A stretch of 64,000 bases of DNA from Halocaridina rubra (lineage: Eukaryota > Arthropoda > Malacostraca > Decapoda > Atyidae), in the NCBI GenBank assembly GCA_037179515.1, contig JAXCGZ010020879.1, positions 1-64,000 of the forward strand, written 5' to 3'. The notes under the pieces were generated by a model. That model did no database searches, was not told the DNA's origin, and saw nothing but the letters and a program-made list of their open reading frames with translations. Position numbers and translations under genes: made by a program. Position 1 is the first letter of the stretch. Every line of letters starts with the position of its first letter. Below, one piece after another: positions 34,495-46,445 of the stretch.

Positions 34495-36808
34495 AATTAC
34501 TTGATTGTGCTTACGGGAAAGAGCCCAAAGCTCGTAACTTCCCGTCCCCTGGTCGGTTTCATTTTGTACATAGTGATACGTATCATACTTGTCCTTAAAA
34601 CTATGGATTGAGTTAGCATTAACTACCTCCTCGCTTAGCGAATTCCAATTATCAACTACTCTTACACTAAAATTGCACTTCCTTACATCCTGCAATGAAG
34701 TTTTCTTACGAAGCTTCAAACTATGACCTCTAGTCCTAATGCCAGCCATATCAAAATATCGATCCCTATCCACTCTGGCATAGCCATGAAGGAATTTAAA
34801 AACTGTCACCATATCCCCCTCATTCGTCTAGCTTCGAGTGATGGTAAGTCTAATTCCCTCAGCCTCTCATGATAACTAAAATTGAGTATTTCTAGCACCA
34901 GTTTCGTGGCATGTATGTTTGAGCTTTTTCCAGCTTAACTACGTTCTTTTTTAAGTGTGGATTATAAAAGGGGGCTGCATATTCAAGCTTTGGCCTTACA
35001 TGGCTTACATAAATATTTCTGAACATATCCTTGTTTATGTGCCTGAAGGCTACCCTTACATTTGCTAAGAAAGCGTATGCTGCCCTTACTATGTCATTTA
35101 TATGCATTTCTTGAGACAAATCTGCCAGTATGTTTACTCCTAGATCTCTCTCATTTTCTGTCTCTTGAAGTTTTACTCCTGCCACCGGGTAGTCAAGCTT
35201 GGGCCTTCTTGCACTTGTACCCATTCTCATTACCTTACAATCTGCAGTATTGAATTTCATAAGCCACTTTTCTAACCACTCATGCAGACTATTTAGATCT
35301 TCCTAAAGTTCTCTACCATTGTTCTCGTTTCTTACTCTCTTCACAATCTTTGCATCATCTGCAAATATATTCATGACTTAATACAGACTCTGGTAGGTCA
35401 TTTACCCATACAATGAACAAAAGTGGCCCTAAAACTGAACCCTGTGAAACTCCACCACTAACTCTTCTCCATTCAGACACTGAGTGTCTTACTTCCTTCT
35501 CAGTAAGTTTTTATTCATTCCAAGACATTTCCACCTATTTTTACCATAGCTTGCAGCTTCTTAATAAGTCTCCCGTGTGGGACAGTGTCAAGTGCTTTCT
35601 GGAAGTCTAGGAATATGCAATCTGCCCAGTCCTCTCTTACCTGTAAGATTCAGCTTACCTCATCATAACATTCTAATAAGTTTTTGTTACTGTTGATCTA
35701 CTTTCTCTGAAGCCAGATTGTCTCACTGACAAAAAGTTGAAGGATTCCAAGTGAAGAGAGATATGTTTCCTTAGTAGTTTCTCCATAACTTTGCAAACTA
35801 TGCTGGTCAAGGAAACAGGTCTAAATTTTAGAGCCGAATCCCTATTTCCCTTTTTGAAGATAGGTATCACATTCGCCTGTTTCTAGCATCTTGGAATCTC
35901 CCCTGACTCCAGTGACTTTTTAAATATGATACTTAGTCCGCTGATATTGAATTAGCACATTTCTTAAGTACATAAAGGTATATGTCATCAGGACCTGTAG
36001 CTTTATGGACATCTAAATCCATCAGCGCTTTGCATACCGCTGTGTGTGTCTGAAAGGATGATGTTCTCTAATACCGGCCCTTGAGCTTCTATCTCTGCAA
36101 TCTGAGGGGGTGGGTTATTTTCTACTGTAAATACTGACTGAAACTCCTTGTTCAGTTCTTCGCAGATCTCTTCAACTTTCTCACTGATGCTTCTATCCGG
36201 TCTCTTAAGCTTTAAAACCAGTTCTTTTTCCTTCAGTTTTCCTCTGATAAAGCTGTGGAAAAGTTTGGGATTTTCTTTAGCCTTCCTGGTGATGTCCATG
36301 TCATAGTCTTTCTCTGCTTCTCTTTTTTACTTAGGTAATTATTTCTTGCTCTTTTATAAGTCTACCAGGCATTTATGTATTTTCTCCTATATCTTTTCCA
36401 GCATTTGGCTCTCCACTCCTTAGCTCTCTTACACGTATTATTGAACCATTTCTCTCTGGCATGAATTACGTCTACTTTGGTGACAGGTATGCAGCAATCT
36501 TCTATCTTCCCATATTTCTCACAAAAGATGTCGTACATTTCTTATACAGATTTGTTGTAAAATAAGGTTCTTCGGTCAATAACTGTAAAAAGCTCATTCA
36601 TTTTGATGTAATCTCCTTTTGGATAGTTCCCTCTCATGTCCTCTCAGTGCCTCTACTCTCAGGAAGAATATCTTCAATGATATACTCCATCAACAACACA
36701 CAGTGGTCACTCTTTCCAATTGGTGGATCATACTCAATTATTTCAATATCCAACACGTTATCTATGAATACTACATCAAGTAGCGATGGTTTATCCCCAC
36801 ACCTGGCC
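34495..36808 (-). mobile_element. CR1-like LINE copy A8 (minus), older and degraded
   Basis: The same family in the same order from the tail to the middle of EN, but with many substitutions, indels and stops (open pieces only at 35260-34892, 35870-35673 and 36299-36003). It is 5'-truncated at ACACCTGGCC (36808). It is clearly older than A5-A7. Confidence 0.9.
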
Positions 36809-37250
36809 TAGTATGTGACTATTTTGACTACAAATATGATGGAAACAAAGGAGTGCCATAGCTCTTTTGAGTACATTATATAATCATCTACAGAGGAGAG
36901 CACTGTAGATGAGTAGACAATATACTCGAAAGCGCTAAAGTATTTAGCTGTCTCCATATTCCTTCGTAGTCAATATATACGCAGAAGATTCTAGTTTCTC
37001 TCGTGAATAGTCTATATACTAGTGTGCGTGCATACGCGCGTATGTGTGACTATTGCAAGATAAACACTTAGCAAAAATCAAAATGAGCATATAGAAATGA
37101 AGCAAATGTGAGTTATCGAATGCTTTCGTTTCCTACACTTTTGACCATTGTCAGAACTTTGTTAATGATTTTTTTTTAAATGGAAAGTAATCAACAATCA
37201 AGCTTCGTTTCATTTTGCTTCGAATTCAGCATAGTAATAATGATGATAAT
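36809..37250. other. Intergenic; nothing recognised
   Basis: Non-repetitive sequence with no coding signal between CR1 copy A8 and a compound microsatellite. Confidence 0.45.
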
Positions 37251-37251
37251 G

Positions 37252-37473
<222 letters not shown>

Positions 37474-37570
37474 TCCAGACAATTTAAATTTAAACACTAT
37501 TAAGAAATTTTGACAGAATAGATTAGATCTACAACGATAAGAGACAACGAGCAGACATTACATAGGTTGG

Positions 37571-40500
37571 CCATGGCACCAGCCACCCACTGATAAACTT
37601 CGACTGAAGGTATCAGGATTTAACTAGGGCTGGTCTAGACAGCTCCGGGTTGAGTCTTCCTTCAGGACGATTCTTTCCTTATGCCTACATCTGCACTGAA
37701 TATTCTGGCATATTCATTACACATCTCTTGTTGTTCCATTAAATTTGACAAGTCACAACACTCCCCTCATCTGTCTCTTGTTGCCCTCTTTTTTCTCATG
37801 TTTACTATTATTTATGGAAGGTCCACAGCTTATGGACCCCAGTACCCGGCATAGAGGGGTGCGAAAAATCTCCGGGGATCTAGTTGACTCCTCTATTGGC
37901 TTGAGGGCAGACACGCCTGCTGATAGTAATGGTTTTGCCCTAGACTTTGCTCTTCCCAATAGATCTGCTTCTTTCACTCTTCACTACTCTAACATTTGTC
38001 TGTGGAGCAGCACTTGGATACTTTCCTCCCTAACCTCCTCCTTCTATTTGAAAGCCAGCTGTCTGTCCATGCTTCCACAGACCCATCTAATATGTCTCAG
38101 TATAGTCTGTATACTCGTTTTCATTCCAAAGGTGGGGTCTGTGCTTACTGTGACACTAACACTCCTATTGCAAGACTCATAGACCTTGAATCTCCTGACT
38201 TTGATATTCTCTGGCTAAAAATCTATCTCTCCACTATCACTATATTCCTTTGCTTCTGCTACTGTTTTCCAAACTCCCCCGAGTTTGTGTCTTTCTTTCA
38301 ATATCTGTCCTCATGCTATGAGTCCTTGCTATCTTCTCACCCACATGCCAAAGTTCTCTACATTGGAGACTTCAATGTACACCACCATGAGTGGTTTAAT
38401 TCTTCTCACACTGATGTGGGAGGAAGTGAGACCCTTGCTTTCTTTATTACTCACGATCTGGAGCAAAATATCAAACATCCTACTCGTGTTCTTATCGACA
38501 CGAACATGCAGCAAACATTCTTGACCTATTTCTTACTTCTAACCCCTCAAACTACTCTTATTCTGTGCTTTACCCTCATGGTAAGTCTGACTACTCTGTA
38601 GTCTCAATCTCTTCCATCTTTGCTCCTCCTCCACCAGTCCTTCCCACTCAGCACTACCTTTGGCACCTTGAACGTACTCAATGTGAAAATTTGCGTAACT
38701 TCCTCATTGACTTCCCATGGGATGACCACTGCTTTTAGTCCCACATCCCTGATCAGGTAGCCCTAAAAGTTGCCAAGATCATGACCTCGGGAGTGGAGGC
38801 ATACATCCCCTCCTCTCCTAAAACTTTCTCTCCCCCTATATATTAGTTTGACCATGCCTGCTCCATGGCTATCCAGGCCAGGAATTGGTCACACCGATCT
38901 TACCAAGCCTAACCTTCCAATTCAATTCACTCTGCTATCATTTGTAGCTAGTAATTGCTGTATTGCTCAGATTCGAAGGTCTAAGACTTCCTTTATAAGA
39001 AGGAAAGTTGATGATCTTAATTCCTCTCCCACTGACAAATACTTCTGATCCTTGGCCAAAAACCTCTCCAAAAACTTCTGTAATTCAAGCTTTCCCCCTC
39101 TCAATTGCTCTGAAGGTTATATAGCTTGCTCTCCCTCTGACAAACCCATTCTCTTTGGCTATCATTTTTCTGCCAACTCTTCTATAAATGATCCCAGTGC
39201 ACCTGGTCCTCAATCTTACCCCTCTCTAACCCTATGCCCTCCCTTATCCTTTCTTCATGCAAAGATCATAAGGTTCTTTGCTTGCTAAAGACGAACAAGG
39301 CATCTGGTTCCGATATTATCCCTGCAAGGTTCCTTAAGAAGTTTGCAGATGGACTGGCTCCCGTGCTTTGCCATCTTTTTCACCTCATTCTGTCAACCAG
39401 TATCTATCCTTCATTTTGGAAGCAAGTTCTAGTTCAACCTGTTCCTAAGAAGGGTGACTGCTCTATTCCTTCACACTACTGACCTATTGCCCTAACCTCC
39501 TCAATGCTCAATGCTCACTTCTTGAAACCCATTGAATCTAACTTACTTATCTCCGATCACCAGTACGGCTTCTGCAAGGCAAGATCCTATCTTACTCATG
39601 TATGATCATCTTCTCTGAGGAACTATGGGGAATCCTTTGTTGTCGCCCTTGATATCTCTAAAACTTTTGACAGAGTCTGGCACAAAGCTCTGTTGGCCAA
39701 ACTCCCTGCTTATGGCTTTACCCCTTCTCTCTGTTCTCTGATTTCCAGTTTTCTATCTGACAGTTTTATATCTGCAGTTGTTGGTGGTGCGACATCTAGA
39801 CCTTTATTTGTTACCAGTGGTGTTCCACAGGGTTCTGTTCTTTCACCTACTCTGTTCCTTCTCTTCATCAATGATCTTCTACAGTCCCCATCTTCCTCTC
39901 TTCTTCATGCCTTTGCTGATGATTCTACCCTTCACTTTTCCTCAGCCTTTTCTTCATAACCTTCATCTGCTACTCATAATCAGTCTCGTGTCACTCTTGC
40001 TTCTACTCTCAAGTTCGATTTGCAGGGTGTATCTGAGTGGGGCACTCAAAATTTAGTTAAAGTCAATGCCTACAAGAGACAGTTACCTCCTACTAACCTT
40101 ATTGTCTTCAAAACTAACGAAATTTACCCTCTTAATTCTATCAACATATAAGGAATCCATATAGCCTCTAACTTGTCTTGGAGGAATCACATAATGCAAA
40201 TTTATATATCTTCATCTAAAAAATTGGGGGTTTTGTTTCGATCTAGTTTTTACTTTTTCTCTTTACAGTTACTTAAAATTTATGAAGGTCTTATCCATCC
40301 CTGCTTTGAATACTGCTCACACATTTGGGATGCTTCTTCTTATAATTATCTCCTTGATAGGGTTGAATCTAGGGCAGTCAGACTCTTTAATGATCCTTCC
40401 CTTACTTCTAATCTGGAATCTCTCTCTCTTCGCCATAAGGTATCACCCCTTTCTCTTTTCTATCGCTACGCTGATGAGTTGGCGAATTGCATCCCTCCTC

Positions 40501-40896
40501 CACTGCCGAGGCCGCGAAAAACTCGCCAAGCAGCCTCATCTAACAGTTACTGTGCGGAGATTAGTAGCTCGCGGATTGGTCGTTGCAGTGACTGCTTCTT
40601 CCCATCTACCTTCAGACTCTGGAACTCTCTTCCTCCCTCTGTCTTCTCTAATTCTTATGATCTATCTTCGTTCAAAAGCGGATATATCGTCATCTCAGGG
40701 CCTAATCCTCCATATCTCCAGGTCCTCTGTACTTTGACTATATTTTCTGTCTGTCGTTTTCCTTTGTGTAATATTACCTCATCTCTGCCTTGTCCTTAAC
40801 CTTTTTCTTTTCTTTCGTCTTGGTGCTTTCTCGTGCCCGGGCCTTTATCGATGAGGGCAGTTTTTGCCTGTCCCGGTGTCACACTCATAAAAAAAA
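37571..40896 (+). mobile_element. Non-LTR retrotransposon, family B copy 2, degraded
   Basis: The 5' region GACTGAAGGTATCAGGATTT and later blocks match copy 1. EN part: LLLFESQLSVHASTD and the metal-binding IGDFNVHHHEW (38364-38396). RT part: a decayed DISKTFDRVWHKALLA, SGVPQGSVLSPTLFLLFIND and the catalytic FADDSTLHF (intact here, unlike copy 1). The C-terminal LWNSLPPSVFSNSYDLSSFK and the 3' UTR follow, ending GTGTCACACTCATAAAAAAA. Stops such as TGA at 39481 and many frameshifts make it inactive. Confidence 0.87.
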
Positions 40897-41208
40897 TTAC
40901 CGTGGGAAAGTAATTACTTAACTTGCTTATCACCACATTTTACCCGTAATCAGTCTAAAAGAGACTAAATAATACTATCATTTATCTCATGTCATAAGTA
41001 CATCAATAGATAACGAATTATTCCATTCAGGAGTCGATTAACAGAGCATCTTCCGATAAAGAAATCCGTATCTTGTCTCGAAGAAATATATATAAAAAAA
41101 TAAATAAACAAATGTCTATTAATATCTTAAGATCATTGTTGTTACTTTTGCGACAAAATTCAGCTTCGGATAAGCTCGGGGGGGGGGGAACTATCTTTAA
41201 GGGCCTCG

Positions 41209-41209
<1 letters not shown>

Positions 41210-41262
<53 letters not shown>
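41210..41262. repeat. (GA)n microsatellite
   Basis: About 26 units after a poly(G) run at 41179-41188. The preceding 300 bp hold nothing recognised. Confidence 0.95.
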
Positions 41263-41265
<3 letters not shown>

Positions 41266-41301
41266 TTCCTCACATACTCCTCTGGTGAGGAGGATCTGGG
41301 G

Positions 41302-41678
41302 CAGGGTGCCCAGACGTGCGATAATTATCGCACAAACACGATAATATTGTCCTCTGTACGATAAACGATACCGTGCGTACGATATGCGATAATTAACGAA
41401 ATTGCATCAGATGACCAAGAATAATTAGAGGTGTAATAAATACTGAGTATAATTTATTTAATTTATTTTTCGTTCTCTTTACAGAGAAATAACCTTTTCG
41501 TTACATCTTATGTTTTATACACAGACCATCAATCTTCCCTATTAGTGATACAAATACAATATTATTGGTGAAAAACAACGATATCGTGTAATCATAACTG
41601 TACAATAATATTTTTACAAAAACGATAATTCAGACAATTTTGGTACGATAATGTACACTAAGACATCTGGGAACCCTG
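41302..41678. mobile_element. hAT-type MITE with 8-bp target duplication
   Basis: The left end CAGGGTGCCCAGACGT and right end ATCTGGGAACCCTG are inverted repeats. The flanking octamers ATCTGGGG (41294-41301) and ATCTGGGT (41679-41686) agree at 7 of 8 positions, as expected of an hAT insertion. The 377-bp body has no ORF but is rich in CGATAAT/ATTATCG words, which may be subterminal transposase sites. Confidence 0.85.
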
Positions 41679-41686
41679 ATCTGGGT

Positions 41687-42250
41687 ACGACGGCCTTAGA
41701 GATCTCATTCAGTATCCAGCCAACCTTCGCTCGATAGTGCTGTAGCGCACTCAGTGTAGTGTCGCAGCATTTTTGAGCCAATATTACTCAACAAAATACT
41801 AACTACCTCTATTTTTCTCATCTTGGAATCCAAGTCTCGTTATCATTTCGAGTGCTACTTAATCCTTGAAATGTTGACAAGGGCCAGAGGGAGAATTGAG
41901 AAAGATAAAAAGACTCAATAGACACTCGCAACTGCTCGCTCTCACAATCCACAGCCAATCAGAAATGGTGAGTATGGTCGTCCACTCGTGAGATTGTCAA
42001 GAGCAAAATAGACTAAATATTATCGCTCAGTCGTGATAATACACGTAACAATTTGGAATTATTAATAATAAAAATGGTGAATATATTGATAAACCTTTTT
42101 CTTCCCCCTTTTTGGCAATGCTGATAATAACTCGATATGACGGAAACTCACTATTTTTTTTTTTTTGCATCGTTTTATGTATGACAATTCCCGCCGGCTC
42201 ATGCACTATACGAATCCAGATCCCTTTTATGCAACTGCTAATTATTATTA
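41687..42250. other. Intergenic; nothing recognised
   Basis: No gene or known repeat was seen. Confidence 0.4.
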
Positions 42251-42257
42251 TGCTACC

Positions 42258-42306
<49 letters not shown>

Positions 42307-42334
42307 TAAAAATCTTTTTCACATGAACAATGTC

Positions 42335-42426
<92 letters not shown>

Positions 42427-42428
42427 GT
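42258..42428. repeat. (TAA)n at 42258-42305; (TA)n(TATG)n at 42338-42428
   Basis: The second tract runs as (TA)n, then six TATG units, then TGTGTG directly into the tail of CR1 copy A9. Confidence 0.95.
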
Positions 42429-43484
42429 GATTACCTAATTGTGATTACCTAATTGTGTTTACGGGAAAGAGCCCAAAGCTCGTATCTTCCCGTCTCCTGA
42501 TCGGTTCCATTTTTAGACTTAGTGATACTTATCATACCTGTCCTTAAAACTATGGATTGAGGTAGCATTAACTACCTCCTCGCTTAGCGAATTCCAATTA
42601 TCAACTACTCTTACACTGAAAAAGTATTTCCTTACATCCTGCAAACAAGTTTTCTTCCGAAGCTTCAAACTATGACCTCTAGTTCTAGAGCCAGCCATAT
42701 CGAAATATCGATCCCTATCCACTCTATCATAACCATGAAGGAATTTAAAGACTGTCACCATATCCCCCCTTACTCTTCTAGCTTCGAGTGATGGCAAGTC
42801 TAATTCCCTCAGCCTCTCATCATAACCGAGATTGCGTATTTCTGGCACCAGTTTCGTGGCATGTCTTTGAACTTTTTCAAGCTTAGCTATGTGCTTTTTC
42901 AAGTGCGGATTCCAAAAGGGGGCTGCATATTCGAGTTTTGGCCTCACATAGGTTACATAAATATTTCTGAACATTTCCTTGTCCATGTGCCTGAAGGCTA
43001 CCCTTACATTTGATAAGAATGCATATGCTGCCCTTACTACGCCATTTATATGTATTTCTGGAGACAAATCTGCCAATATGTTTACTCCTAGATCTCTCTC
43101 ATTTTCTGTCTCCTGAAGTTGTACTCCAGCCACCGAGTAGTCAAGCTTGGGCCTTCTTGCACTTGTACCCATTCTCATTACCTTACATTTTGAGGTATTG
43201 AATTTCATTAGCCACTTTTCTGACCACTCATGCAGATTATTTAGATCCTCCTGAAGTTCTCTACCATTGTTCTCGTTTTTTACTTTCTTCACAATCTTTG
43301 CATCATCTGCAAACATATTCATGAATGAATTTACAGACTCTGGTAGGTCATTTACATATACAAGGAACAAAAGTGGCCCTAAAACTGAACCCTGTGGAAC
43401 TCCACTACTAACTCTTCTCCATTCAGACACTGAGTGTCTTACTCTAACCCTCTGTTCCCTTCCTTCTAAGTAAGTTTTTATCCA
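42429..43484 (-). mobile_element. CR1-like LINE copy A9 (minus), RT and tail
   Basis: The tail ATTACCTAATTGTGATTACC comes first, then an open RT frame (43517-42519; 332 residues including junction residues) with SGVPQGSVLGPL and FADDAK. The 5' end is truncated at KTYLEGRE. The junction carries a 23-bp repeat of CTTCTAAGTAAGTTTTTATC. Confidence 0.92.
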
Positions 43485-43490
43485 AAAAAA

Positions 43491-44476
43491 CTTCCTTCTA
43501 AGTAAGTTTTTATCCAAAGCTGGTATCTTCCCGTCTCCTCATCGGTTCCATTTTAGACTTAGTGATACTTATCATACCTGTCCTTAAAACTATGGATTGA
43601 GATAGCATTAACTACCTCCTCGCTTAGCCAATTCCAATTATCAACTACTCTTACACTGAAAAAGTATTTCCTTACATCCTGCAAAGAAGTTTTCTTACGA
43701 AGCTTCAAACTATGACCTCTAGTTCTAGAGCCAGCCATATCAAAATATCGATCCCTATCCACTCTATCATGACCATGAAGGAATTTAAAGACTGTCACCA
43801 TATCCCCCCTCACTCTTCTAGCTTCGAGTGATGGTAAGTCTAATTCCCTCAGCCTCTCATCATAACTGAGATTGCGTATTTCTGGCACCAGTTTCGTGGC
43901 ATGTCTTTGAACTTTTTCAAGCTTAGCTATGTGCTTTTTCAAGTGCGGATTCCAAAAGGGGGCTGCATATTCGAGTTTTGGCCTCACATAGGTTACATAA
44001 GTATTTCTGAACATTTCCTTGTCCATGTGCCTGAAGGCTACCCTTACATTTGATAAGAATGCATATGCTGCCCTTACTATGCCATTTATATGTATTTCTG
44101 GAGACAAATCTGCCAGTATGTTTACTCCTAGATCTCTCTCATTTTCTGTCTCTTGAAGTTGTACTCCAGCCACCGAGTAGTCAAGCTTGGGCCTTCTTGC
44201 ACTTGTACCCATTCTCATTACCTTACATTTTGAAGTATTGAATTTCATTAGCCACTTTTCTGACCACTCATGCAGATTATTTAGATCCTCCTGAAGTTCT
44301 CTACCATTGTTCTCGTTTTTTACTTTCTTCACAATCTTTGCATCATCTGCAAACATATTCATGAATGAATTTACAGACTCTGGTAGGTCATTTACATATA
44401 CAAGGAACAAAAGTGGCCCTAAAACTTAACCCTGTGGAACTCCACTACTAACTCTTCTCCATTCAGACACTGAGTG
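43491..44476 (-). mobile_element. CR1-like LINE copy A10 (minus), RT fragment
   Basis: It lies in the same orientation as A9 and starts without the last roughly 50 bp of the tail (from AAGCTGGTATCTTCCC). The frame 44410-43559 covers FADDAK to the ORF end. The 5' end stops at CACTGAG and merges into (TG)n at 44474-44490, after which non-element DNA begins. Confidence 0.9.
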
Positions 44477-44490
44477 TGTGTGTGTGTGTG
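44474..44490. repeat. (GT)n at the 5' junction of CR1 copy A10
   Basis: About 8 units between the truncated CR1 end and unrelated sequence. Confidence 0.85.
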
Positions 44491-44774
44491 TAGATCAAAG
44501 CATTGCTTTTGTACAGTCCTTTGTGTTTATTACGTGAACTATGCATGGTATTGAGGCTGCTGGGTGGGGGATATTGGTGGGGTGCTGCATTGGGGGGAGA
44601 GAGAGAATTATATCACATAAAAGTTACTCTCATAATCAAATTGGAGAGACTTCTGATTATTATTACCAAGTATAGCTTCAATTATTTTAAGTTATTGGGA
44701 TGCCCACAGTGTCTGCCCCTCATTAACGTCATGAGTTATTTACCACTACAACAACTATCAATAATAATAATAAT

Positions 44775-44972
44775 AATATTCCGGTTTTACGTCACGGACT
44801 CCCTTTTCTACCAAGGGCTAAGATGGTTGCCTTCTTGCGAAGGACTTGTTTTGGCAGATGTAATCCTTACCCTGAGTGCATGCCCTTGCTAACCTCAGAA
44901 CGTGACGGGGCGCGAACCCTCGACCTGACACCTCAGAGTCACGGACGCTACCGCTTGAGCCACGGTGACTAC
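44775..44972 (-). mobile_element. tRNA-derived SINE, family C, best copy
   Basis: Read on the minus strand: tRNA-like head GTGGCTCAAGCGGTAGCG, B-box-like GGTCGAGGGTTCGCGCC, an internal AGGTTAGCAAGGGCATGCAC block and the tail GAGTCCGTGACGTAAAACCG, then (ATT)n. Both RNA polymerase III promoter boxes are plausible. Confidence 0.85.
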
Positions 44973-45189
44973 AATTATTATTATTATTACTGAACAAATG
45001 CAGTGCAGTTATGCATTTTTAACTGTCTTTAAACAATCTGCCATCCTTGTCAGGATTCGAACCTGGGACTTGTAGTGCAGAATTCCACAGCGACCAAAGC
45101 TATGGATTTCTGTTCTACAGGTCCCAAGTTCGAATACTGACAAGTAGATTATTTGAAGATTGTTATAATTTCTATTTCCATATGAGGAG

Positions 45190-45300
45190 GGCAAGAATAC
45201 CCATGTGTTCACCTTTCACCTGAGTGTCGTAAGAGTCGACTACATTGGGCAAAGCGAAGGGACTGGGAATCCCATTCTTTTTATTTTCTTCCCAGAGTCA
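45190..45300 (+). repeat. Family G short repeat
   Basis: TGTCGTAAGAGTCGACTAC and GGGACTGGGAATCCC recur, diverged, at 22190-22255, 55385-55460 and, inverted, at 57780-57850. Confidence 0.55.
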
Positions 45301-45814
45301 ATTTTTTTTTGCTTTGATTCACCCATATATAGATAGACTGATAAAAAGATAGATTATTATTATTATTATTATTCTTATTACTATTGTTATTACTACTACA
45401 TAACAGGGAAATGAAGAAAAATCCACCGCAGAGATTTCCAAATTGGCTTCTCAACAGGGTCTGATGATAATCTAATAGATAATACATTATCAGTAAGATG
45501 GAAATTTATCATATAATTAACAACATCCTAATGCAGCTATGTGATCAGTCTGATTAAGTGTCGTGAGATTGGTGGATAAGACAAATTGAATTAAGGTACA
45601 AATTTTATTAGCTTTTCTAAAGTTCTGTAGCTTCGGAAAGCAAAATTTAATTGTGCTGTAGTCTCTCAATTAAACATTTGTGTGAGAGGTGTTAATATGA
45701 CCGCCCTATGGGTCCTCCATGACCCGATTCACCCATCCGTGTGTGGAATCTAAAACAACAACCCTGTAAATGGTTAGGTTTGGTTTGTTGCCTTGTAAAT
45801 ATGGATAACTATAG

Positions 45815-45978
45815 AGCACAGTGGGAAAGCGGTAGCGTCCGTGACTATTGATTGGCAGTTCTAAAGTTCGCTGCCTGCTACAGTCTGAGGTTGGAAAGGG
45901 CATTCACTCAAGTTCTTCGAAAGTAGGCACCTTCCTAGCCTTTAGTAAAAATAGGAGTCCTTGATGTAAAATTGATCA
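45815..45978 (+). mobile_element. SINE family C copy
   Basis: GGGAAAGCGGTAGCGTCCGT, CTACAGTCTGAGGTTGGAAA and GGAGTCCTTGATGTAAAA match family C in plus orientation. It lies 350 bp upstream of the ferritin light-like start. Confidence 0.75.
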
Positions 45979-46206
45979 CATAGACCACCTGGGGTTACTT
46001 TTCTTTACAAGAAGCCTCTTGGTTTGATGATAAAACTATAGACAGTTCTACAGTACCCGTGTGATACAAAAGAACTTATACATCAGGGTAACATGCGACA
46101 AAGAAATATCAACGTATGGAAGATGGATAACATGCCTACTTAGATCAGTAACAACGTGGACCATCAGCCACCCTTTATGATACTACAATTGAAAGGCTTT
46201 TATACT

Positions 46207-46313
<107 letters not shown>

Positions 46314-46327
46314 TTCTTCTGCTGCAG

Positions 46328-46445
46328 ATGCGTGTACTAGTTGTCAATGTTTGTGTGCTCGTCATGGCTGTAACTTTGATACAAGCCCAAGAACAGCCAG
46401 AATCTACGCCTGAACAGAGACGGGAAGAACCGGAAAGCTGTGCAA
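46328..46445 (+). CDS. Ferritin light-like, exon 1 (signal peptide)
   Basis: Encodes 39 residues plus one base: hydrophobic signal peptide, then an acidic QEQPESTPEQRREEPESCA segment. Donor GTAAGT at 46446. It is preceded directly by TTCTTCTTCTGCTGCAG and a 100-bp (TA)n tract. Confidence 0.82.

Noticed and set aside
44995..45015. Possible IRE (CAGTGC with a C six bases upstream) before the light-type gene
   Set aside because: Only three of five upper-stem pairs form and the pair next to the loop is G-A, so it fails the IRE rule.
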